The translations under genes and the position numbers were made by a program. A stretch of DNA of 64,000 nucleotides from Ceratopteris richardii (Eukaryota > Streptophyta > Polypodiopsida > Polypodiales > Pteridaceae). The notes under the pieces were generated by a model. The model worked only from the letters and a program-made list of their open reading frames with translations, did no database searches and had not been told where the DNA came from. Below, one piece after another: positions 55,064 through 61,680 of the stretch; within the stretch, counting starts at the first letter, position 1, and every line of letters starts with the position of its first letter. The DNA is taken from contig CM035407.1 in assembly GCA_020310875.1 (NCBI GenBank), positions 201,036,153 through 201,100,152 on the forward strand. Reading direction: 5' to 3'.

Positions 55064-55573
55064 TTAGCAAGTGGGGATGAATTTACAAATTGGGTCGGGG
55101 GGTTTATTACAGGTCTTAGGCTGCCAAATGCAGTGGATGGGCTTTGCTTTCGGTTTCGTAGAGACTCTAGAGAGCTTTCTCGGTGTCGCGGTTTGAAAAT
55201 GAGGCTTTTTAGGGACCCATTTACAATTGATTACATGCGCGCTCTTGGGTCTTGGTGTGTTCTTGAGCGTTGAGAACGAGTGAATACGGGCAGTATGCGT
55301 AGCTGCGTTATGCTGTTTAGGTTGTGGCCTCGGCGTAGCTACTTGTGCCCTCAAGCAAGCCTTAGGCACCCAAATTTGTCTTGATTGTGGGCTAGCCTTC
55401 ATCGACTTCTTGGGCACCCAAATAGATTTCACATTAGCAGGAGAATTTCTGCAGGACTTCTTATTAATGTCATGTTGTTGGTTATTAATAAGAAACTTCG
55501 CCCGTGTCATTGACGGTGGTGCAACCGGTTGTTCGCCTTTCCGCACCCACACATGGTTTATTTTCTGGGACAT
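55064..55573 (-). CDS. E4 WVPK-repeat ORF, in frame after protease 2
   Basis: This 169-codon basic frame has a recurring tryptophan motif: HVWVRKGE, SIWVPKKS, QIWVPKAC, CKWVPKKP and CIWQPKTC. The spacing is 20-45 residues. It is rich in lysine, arginine, proline and serine. It is in the same frame as the protease 2 ORF and separated from it only by a TAG at 55604-55606 and ten codons, so the two may once have been one protein. Function is unknown. A nucleic-acid-binding role is possible from charge alone. Confidence 0.65.
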   Translation of the reverse strand: MSQKINHVWVRKGEQPVAPPSMTRAKFLINNQQHDINKKSCRNSPANVKSIWVPKKSMKASPQSRQIWVPKACLRAQVATPRPQPKQHNAATHTARIHSFSTLKNTPRPKSAHVINCKWVPKKPHFQTATPRKLSRVSTKPKAKPIHCIWQPKTCNKPPDPICKFIPTC

Positions 55574-55603
55574 TCTGTTGAGCAGGTACTTTTGATCTCG
55601 GAC

Positions 55604-56251
55604 CTAGGTAGTACTCTGCTTCTTCTGCCTTTGATCCACCTTGGGTTGCTGCCTCCTTCTGGCCTTTGGAAAAGAAGGGAGTTCCGTTGCATTCCTGACT
55701 CCTTTTTTGCGAATATCATTCCTCTGCAACACATAGTTTTGGACAAGAACAGCATGGTCATCTTCATGTGTACCCCTGGAAGGACCAGGAGTCTGTGCCT
55801 TTCCTAGTTCCTTGAGTGCTCCATTGTCTAATTCTACTGTAACTCGACTATGATTGATCCAAACCTGGAGAAGTCCACTTCTTAGGTTTAGATTGACCGC
55901 TTGGTCATAGATCCAATCTTGACCCAAGACAAGAGGTTCAGTGAGATCCTCATCCTGACACACCAGTACTTTGACTGTCATTGCCTCATCATGAATGTAG
56001 AGAGGAAGTTCCACCTCGCCCATGCAAGGGGTTTCCACGCCTCCCAATCCTATGAGATATGCTTCCACAGGATTGACAGTTAACTGCAACTCTTGACAGT
56101 AAGACACTCTAACAGCACTAGTGGCTGCACCTGAGTCAATCAAGGCTCTTACGGTCCTTGCACTCTTTCCTTGTCCTATATCTATGGTTATGAAAGGACG
56201 TCTATCAATTATTCTATGCGAGCTTGTTCCTGCAACTTCACACATGGCCAT
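55604..56251 (-). CDS. E4 second aspartic protease downstream of integrase
   Basis: The frame of 215 codons starts MAMCEVAGTS and contains FITIDIGQGKSARTVRALID followed by SGAATSAV (active-site DSGA at 56129-56137). Then come YLIGLGGVETPCMGEVELPL and LVLGQDWIYDQ, in the usual order of a retropepsin (active-site loop, flap region, LGxDW). The protein ends with a basic tail. The same frame is open upstream to about 56385 and overlaps the end of pol in the -1 frame, so it may originally be fused to or expressed from pol. The element also has a normal protease before RT, so this is a second one. Confidence 0.8.
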   Translation of the reverse strand: MAMCEVAGTSSHRIIDRRPFITIDIGQGKSARTVRALIDSGAATSAVRVSYCQELQLTVNPVEAYLIGLGGVETPCMGEVELPLYIHDEAMTVKVLVCQDEDLTEPLVLGQDWIYDQAVNLNLRSGLLQVWINHSRVTVELDNGALKELGKAQTPGPSRGTHEDDHAVLVQNYVLQRNDIRKKGVRNATELPSFPKARRRQQPKVDQRQKKQSTT

Positions 56252-56331
56252 GGGATATCCTTGATCTGCATGGTCAACTATTCTGGTCTGATCTCGGCCT
56301 TGTCTTCGTAACTTCAGCCTTCTGATGCGTT

Positions 56332-59300
56332 CTAAAGCCTCTGCTTGAGCTTCTTCTCGAACTCCTTTTCTTCCTCTTTGCGTTTCTTAGCAGTATTGAG
56401 TCGGCTGAGCATTTCCTCCGTGAGGGGTTCCTGATACAACTTGACTCTACAACCGCTAATATAGTTAGGGAGAACATCACCCTCTAATGTGGCCAATTGT
56501 ACTGCTCCACTCGTGGAGATCCTATTGATGATCATTGGTCCGTAGCCTCTCTTTTCTAGCTTCCTTGCGTGTTGTTTCAGTGTATAGACTAAAACTAGAT
56601 CTCCTGCTTTCAAACCCTTATCTTTTACGTGGGCATCAAAGTATGCCTTCTGTCTCTTCTTGGCTGCATATATTCCTGCAGCGGCTCTCAGTCGTGTTTC
56701 TCCTAATCGTTCAAGGTCAAAAATCCTAGAGGAGAGTTCATGGCCTGTCCATTCATGCTCTTGTGCTACTTTCAACGTAGGAATCAGGAAATCCAAGGGT
56801 AGCACAGCGTTTTGACCGAATACCATCTGAAAGGGGGTGGCTTGGAGTACCGTTTTGTAGGCAACTCGGTATGCCCAAACAGCATGGTGTAGCTGTTTGT
56901 CCCAATCAGAGCGTTTAGTGTTCACTAATTTCGTCAGTACGTTGCATAAGATCTTATTAGTGCTCTCAGCTTGTCCATTAGCTTGAGGGTGATAAGGGGC
57001 AGACTTCTTGTTTATTACCAAGAATTCCTGGAGTAGATTTTCAATCACTTCATTCAAGAAATGAGTGCCTCTATCACTTACAAGCTCTATAGGTAGCCCA
57101 TATCTTGTGAATACATTCTCAAACAAGAATTTGGCAGTTGTTTGAGCATCGTTCTTTGTCGTAGCCTTTACCTCTACCCACTTGGTGAGATAATCTGTCG
57201 CAACAATGATGTATTCCGCATGAGAACCCTTAGCTGGGGGATTAATAGGACCTACGAAGTCTATTCCCCACTTAGAGAATGCACGTCCACCCATCATAGG
57301 TTTCAGTGGCATCTCATCTTTGCGTATAGGATACTGAGTCCTCTGACATACATCGCACCGTTTCACATAGGTATGTGCATCCATGTGAAGGGTCGGCCAC
57401 CAGAAGCCCGCAAATAGAATTGCCTTGATCACCCGATCCGGTCCAAAATGTCCTCCTGCTACACCTTGGTGAGCAGTTTCTAAGATCTTAAGATACTCAC
57501 TTTCATGGACACACAATCTCAGGTAACCATCTTTACCGCGCTTATATAGATTATTACCGATAAGTGAGTAATCCTGGGCTTCTTGTTCTAAACTCCTTTT
57601 CCTAGCCAGAGTCATGTCTGGAGGGAATGTGTTTGTCCTCAGGAAGGATACGAGAGGTTCGCTCCAATCTGGTACAATGGATGCTTGATAAAGAGTGGCG
57701 TGTTCCACAGGTGGTTTAGTGCAACAGATTGGGCATTCCTTACACAACTTTTGGACATCAGCTTCCATAGTTGGCCAATGCACTCGGAATCTCTTTAGAG
57801 TCTGTAAGGTTCGTTGCTTTGAATGGTGTTGCTCTAACGCACCTACATGTGCTAATTGCAACCATCTAGTGTACTCATCCTCTTCTACGCAACAAGCCAA
57901 GATCCCTTGATCTGTGTGCTTGTACATGCTTCCTGCCATAATGTGGTATTTTTGGGCTTTTACAACCTCCCTATTCCGTGTGTTTACCACTGGATGGTTA
58001 GGCCCGTATGTCAATACTGGTACTAATAGCTTAGCCCACTGCGGTACGACTTCCAAATTAAACAAGTAAGCATCAGGAAGGTCGTCTGATACTCCTTGTG
58101 GGGCTTCTCCCGATGTGAGCCTAGAAAGATGATCAGCTCTCAAATGTGTCCTCCCTTTTCTTACCACAACCTCAAAATCATATTCCATTAGCAAGAGAAA
58201 CCATCTTACTAATCTTCCTGTATTGCATGGCTTGTTTACGAGATATAACAATGCCTGATGATCAGTAAAAAATTTAAACTTGTTTGCAAGCAAATAGTGT
58301 CTAAATTTCTTAACTGCATATACCATGCCTAAACCTTCTCTCTCCGTAGTGGTGTAATTTCGTTCAGCCGCATTCAACTGTCTACTGGCATAGGCAATTG
58401 GAAGATCCATATTACCTTCACCAGTAGGTTGTGCAAGAACACATCCAATGGCATAATTGGATGCATCCACATGAACATGGAATGGCTTATTCCAATCTGG
58501 TGTGGTCAAGATTGGTGCTGAACATAATCTTCGTTTAAGCTCTTGGAAGGAATTCTCACATTCATCCGTCCACTCAAAGTTTGTCAGAAGTCCGTACATG
58601 GGCTTTGCAATGACAGCATACATGTGTATAAATCGTCGATAATAACCACAATGCCCCATGAAAGCTTGTACTTCCTTGACATTCTTTGGCCTAGGTAGCT
58701 CTGCTATGGCTCTCACTTTTTCTTCGTCGGTAGATATGCCATTCTTTGACACTATGTGTCCTAGAATCTTGCCTTGTCTGACCATAAAAACGCACTTTTC
58801 TGGGTTCAGGCAGACTTGATATTCTCTACATTTGTCAAAGATTTGTCTGAGTTCAGGAATATGGGTTTGTCTAACATTGGAATGAGCACAAAGATCATCA
58901 ACATAGACTTCTAAACTCTTCCTCAGGAACTCCTTAAACACATGGCACATCAGCCTCTGGAAGGTAGCTGGTGCATTGGTAAGCCCAAATGGCATTACTC
59001 TAAAAGCAAAAATGCCCCATTCTGTGGCAAAGGCTGTCTTATGCTGATCCTCTGGAGCTATGGCTACTTGATTGTAGCCCGAGAATCCATCAAGGAAGCT
59101 GTACACTTCCTTGCCTGCCACTCTTTCTAACAGATGTTCTGTGATGGGAAGCGGATAGTTAACTCGAATCGTGGCGACATTAACCTTTTTCAAGTTAATG
59201 CACACACGCAGCTTGCCATTCTTCTTGGGCACCACTACGATGGGGGATACCCATTCAGTGTGCTCAATTTCATAGATAAATCCAGCTTCGACCAGCCTAT

Positions 59301-59604
59301 CTATCTCTTCCTTGATCTTAGCAGCATAATTATCGTTATATGTATAAGGCTTTTGCTTAGAGGGTTTGGCGTCTGAAGTCATGGGGATGGTGTGCGAGCA
59401 TATGTCCGGGTCAACCCCTTTCAAATCCTTGTAACTCCAAGCGAATACATCTCTGTATTCTCTTAGCAAGGCAATCAATTCGTGCTCTTCTTCTTCTGTC
59501 AGGTCATGGCCTATATATGTGCATCTCTCCTCTCCTTCTTCTATGGCCACTACTATTTTCTTGGTGGTTTCCTTGTTATCATAGGCCTCTCCTGATTGTG
59601 CCTC
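56332..59604 (-). CDS. pol: E4 pol: reverse transcriptase, RNase H, integrase with duplicated zinc module
   Basis: The open frame follows an in-frame TGA (59605-59607); the first methionine is at 59550. RT has MPFGLTNAPATFQ and YVDD (58894-58905). RNase H has VHVDASNYAIGCVLA, TTEREGLGM, TDHQALLY and ADHLSR. Two similar modules follow, each with a PxW start and an HHCC finger: about 58052-57720 (AHVGALEQHH, CKECPICC) and about 57678-57343 (AHQGVAGGHFG, CDVCQ). The integrase core has GIDFVGP, VSDRGTHF and GQAESTNK. A C-terminal domain with LVLVYTLKQHARKLEKRGYG ends in a lysine/glutamate-rich tail. No chromodomain and no second RNase H were seen. Confidence 0.93.
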   Translation of the reverse strand, partial: EAQSGEAYDNKETTKKIVVAIEEGEERCTYIGHDLTEEEEHELIALLREYRDVFAWSYKDLKGVDPDICSHTIPMTSDAKPSKQKPYTYNDNYAAKIKEEIDRLVEAGFIYEIEHTEWVSPIVVVPKKNGKLRVCINLKKVNVATIRVNYPLPITEHLLERVAGKEVYSFLDGFSGYNQVAIAPEDQHKTAFATEWGIFAFRVMPFGLTNAPATFQRLMCHVFKEFLRKSLEVYVDDLCAHSNVRQTHIPELRQIFDKCREYQVCLNPEKCVFMVRQGKILGHIVSKNGISTDEEKVRAIAELPRPKNVKEVQAFMGHCGYYRRFIHMYAVIAKPMYGLLTNFEWTDECENSFQELKRRLCSAPILTTPDWNKPFHVHVDASNYAIGCVLAQPTGEGNMDLPIAYASRQLNAAERNYTTTEREGLGMVYAVKKFRHYLLANKFKFFTDHQALLYLVNKPCNTGRLVRWFLLLMEYDFEVVVRKGRTHLRADHLSRLTSGEAPQGVSDDLPDAYLFNLEVVPQWAKLLVPVLTYGPNHPVVNTRNREVVKAQKYHIMAGSMYKHTDQGILACCVEEDEYTRWLQLAHVGALEQHHSKQRTLQTLKRFRVHWPTMEADVQKLCKECPICCTKPPVEHATLYQASIVPDWSEPLVSFLRTNTFPPDMTLARKRSLEQEAQDYSLIGNNLYKRGKDGYLRLCVHESEYLKILETAHQGVAGGHFGPDRVIKAILFAGFWWPTLHMDAHTYVKRCDVCQRTQYPIRKDEMPLKPMMGGRAFSKWGIDFVGPINPPAKGSHAEYIIVATDYLTKWVEVKATTKNDAQTTAKFLFENVFTRYGLPIELVSDRGTHFLNEVIENLLQEFLVINKKSAPYHPQANGQAESTNKILCNVLTKLVNTKRSDWDKQLHHAVWAYRVAYKTVLQATPFQMVFGQNAVLPLDFLIPTLKVAQEHEWTGHELSSRIFDLERLGETRLRAAAGIYAAKKRQKAYFDAHVKDKGLKAGDLVLVYTLKQHARKLEKRGYGPMIINRISTSGAVQLATLEGDVLPNYISGCRVKLYQEPLTEEMLSRLNTAKKRKEEEKEFEKKLKQRL

Positions 59605-61680
59605 TCATTTAGGCATTCTTATCATGACTCTCCTGTCATCTATCTCATACTTCTTAAAATTTTCTGGGACCTCAAACAAAGATTCTTCCTCCTCTGGTGA
59701 AACTTCTTTCTTCTTTCGTTTCTTTCCTTCTTCCTTTGGGGTCATATGTGTTGCTAATCTTACATCATTTGTAACCTCTCCATGCCTCTGGGGTTGAAAT
59801 TCTACTTCATGGAAGTATTCTTCATCTGATGCAAATGGTGGGTCCATAATGATTGACTCTAGATCGGAGTCACTTGCATCCTCAAATGCATCAGGGCTAG
59901 GTTCGCATTCTTCTAGAACTGCCTCTCCCATGATTGGCTCTATGGAGAAGACTGAAATGTCATAACCATCCTCATCACAGTGAGGTGTCCATTGTTCTTC
60001 GTTGATGGCTACGTCCATTGTTGCTAAGATTTCTGCCCAACCGTGAGGTTCAAATTCTTCGTCTGGAAAAACTACAGGTGCATAGGCTGGGTCTTGGATT
60101 GATCTATGGGTTTCTTTCGCACCTACCTCTCTGGCTTTCTCTCTCTTCTCTTCTTCTACTGCTACCTTGCACATCCATAAGTGAGTATCTTCATGCATCC
60201 ATGAGGATCCAGATTCTATGGAATGCACAGATTCCGTATCATCTTTGGCTCTATGGATGGGATTCCACTGGATAGGAGGTACATCTCTATGAGAATAATC
60301 CTTGAGATTAACTTTGGTTGTAACACCTAAGTGCTGTAGGTACAAAGAATTGGTTCCCCAATCCTGTACCACTTGCAACTGTCGCATAAATGGTCTTCCC
60401 AAAATCATCTCATAGGCATGATTTTTGCTGAAGTCACATATAGCAAAACTATGCTCAAACTCGACACCACAAGTGGTGAGAGTTATTCCTTCGAGCAATC
60501 CTAGGGGTCTCTCTATGTGACCATCGGCCATTTGCAATTTCATTCTCGTTGGCCTGAGTGCTGGCTTGCCCCAACGCTTCCACAGGGAAGTGGTGGCAAT
60601 TGCAACTCCTGCACCTGAGTCCAAAATTGCCTTAGTGGTGTAGTCCTGGTAGGTAATGGGAAGATAGGTGTTCCCTTCTTCACCTTCACACATATCTCCT
60701 ATCTTGTCCAAGGGAATTTCTGGCACTGTCCTATGGGATCCTCCCTTGGAACAAGGTTTTGCAACTTCAGTTACCTGACTGGCTACATATTTTCGCGCTT
60801 CTGGTCTATCCTTGGGCAGTTCTTCCAAAGTGGAATCGCGCTGCACCTTGGTGTTCTTTACTACCTCCGTGTTCCTTGATATGACCGAGTCATCGTTCCT
60901 TACCATGACTGTGGGTGCTCTCATACATGTGGACTTTGCTTCCCATGGGCCTGTGAAGTGGGGTAGCTCTTGTATGGAATTAGACTCAAAGTCCAATCTC
61001 TCATGAGACTGAGTACTCTCATGTTCCCCGTAAATGGATGGGATGTCTTGTGGGAATTGGTCGTGTGCATCGTCCACAAGTTCAAATGGAGGGGCGACCT
61101 CACTTTCGTTATCCCATTTGTCTTCTTGAATCTCTCGTAGGAAATCTGGTGCAAACTGATTCATAGAAGAAGAAGTGTCTGGCTCCGTAGAATTAGGCAC
61201 ATAAGCAACCTGGGAAGGAGGGCTTATTCTATCGTTGGCTCTCTCCTCGTTCCCACAGACGGCTGGAGCACAAGCTTCTTGGAGAGGATTATTTAGTCTA
61301 TTACTCTTCCGAGCAGGCTCATACGCTCTCTGAGAAGGAATGTGGGTCACCGGTGGAGGTACATAAGCTTTCGGGGGAGGCTCATGTGACTTTTGGGGGG
61401 GAAGATAAGCTTCTTGAGGAGGCACATGGGCTTCCTGAAGAGGCTGGCTTATCCGTTCTCTTGTCCTTTCCTTTCTTTGAGGGGCAGGTTCCTTCTCTGA
61501 TTGTGCAATTAACTTCTCTATTCTTTCCAGCAGTCCATCAAAGTGTAACTGCGTCTTAGCTGAACTAGAAATGTTAAATAGGCGGCTGGCCACAAACATG
61601 GTCTGAGCCAATTCCACCATTTTGGCACAAATCTTAGTTCGTTCAAGCTCTAGCTCGGCTCTAGGGTAGCATTTTTTCAT
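59605..61680 (-). CDS. E4 gag C-terminal linker and first aspartic protease
   Basis: The 691-codon frame continues gag after a one-base shift in an A6 run. It contains helical RADLEIERTK-like residues, a proline-rich heptad repeat (61306-61431) and the protease ILDSGAGVAIATTSLWKRWG with DSG at 60613-60621. An acidic region of about 200 residues follows. It ends at a TGA in RMPK-stop, in frame with RT downstream. E2 has no stop at either place, so both breaks are probably mutations of this copy. The methionine of the open frame is not a true start. Confidence 0.88.
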   Translation of the reverse strand: MKKCYPRAELELERTKICAKMVELAQTMFVASRLFNISSSAKTQLHFDGLLERIEKLIAQSEKEPAPQRKERTRERISQPLQEAHVPPQEAYLPPQKSHEPPPKAYVPPPVTHIPSQRAYEPARKSNRLNNPLQEACAPAVCGNEERANDRISPPSQVAYVPNSTEPDTSSSMNQFAPDFLREIQEDKWDNESEVAPPFELVDDAHDQFPQDIPSIYGEHESTQSHERLDFESNSIQELPHFTGPWEAKSTCMRAPTVMVRNDDSVISRNTEVVKNTKVQRDSTLEELPKDRPEARKYVASQVTEVAKPCSKGGSHRTVPEIPLDKIGDMCEGEEGNTYLPITYQDYTTKAILDSGAGVAIATTSLWKRWGKPALRPTRMKLQMADGHIERPLGLLEGITLTTCGVEFEHSFAICDFSKNHAYEMILGRPFMRQLQVVQDWGTNSLYLQHLGVTTKVNLKDYSHRDVPPIQWNPIHRAKDDTESVHSIESGSSWMHEDTHLWMCKVAVEEEKREKAREVGAKETHRSIQDPAYAPVVFPDEEFEPHGWAEILATMDVAINEEQWTPHCDEDGYDISVFSIEPIMGEAVLEECEPSPDAFEDASDSDLESIIMDPPFASDEEYFHEVEFQPQRHGEVTNDVRLATHMTPKEEGKKRKKKEVSPEEEESLFEVPENFKKYEIDDRRVMIRMPK
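61306..61431 (-). repeat. Six 21-bp coding repeats (A-x-x-P-x-x-x heptads) in E4
   Basis: The units AHVPPQE, AYLPPQK, SHEPPPK, AYVPPPV, THIPSQR and AYEPARK match the E3 repeat in number and phase, with several substitutions that keep alanine/threonine/serine and proline positions. Confidence 0.85.
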
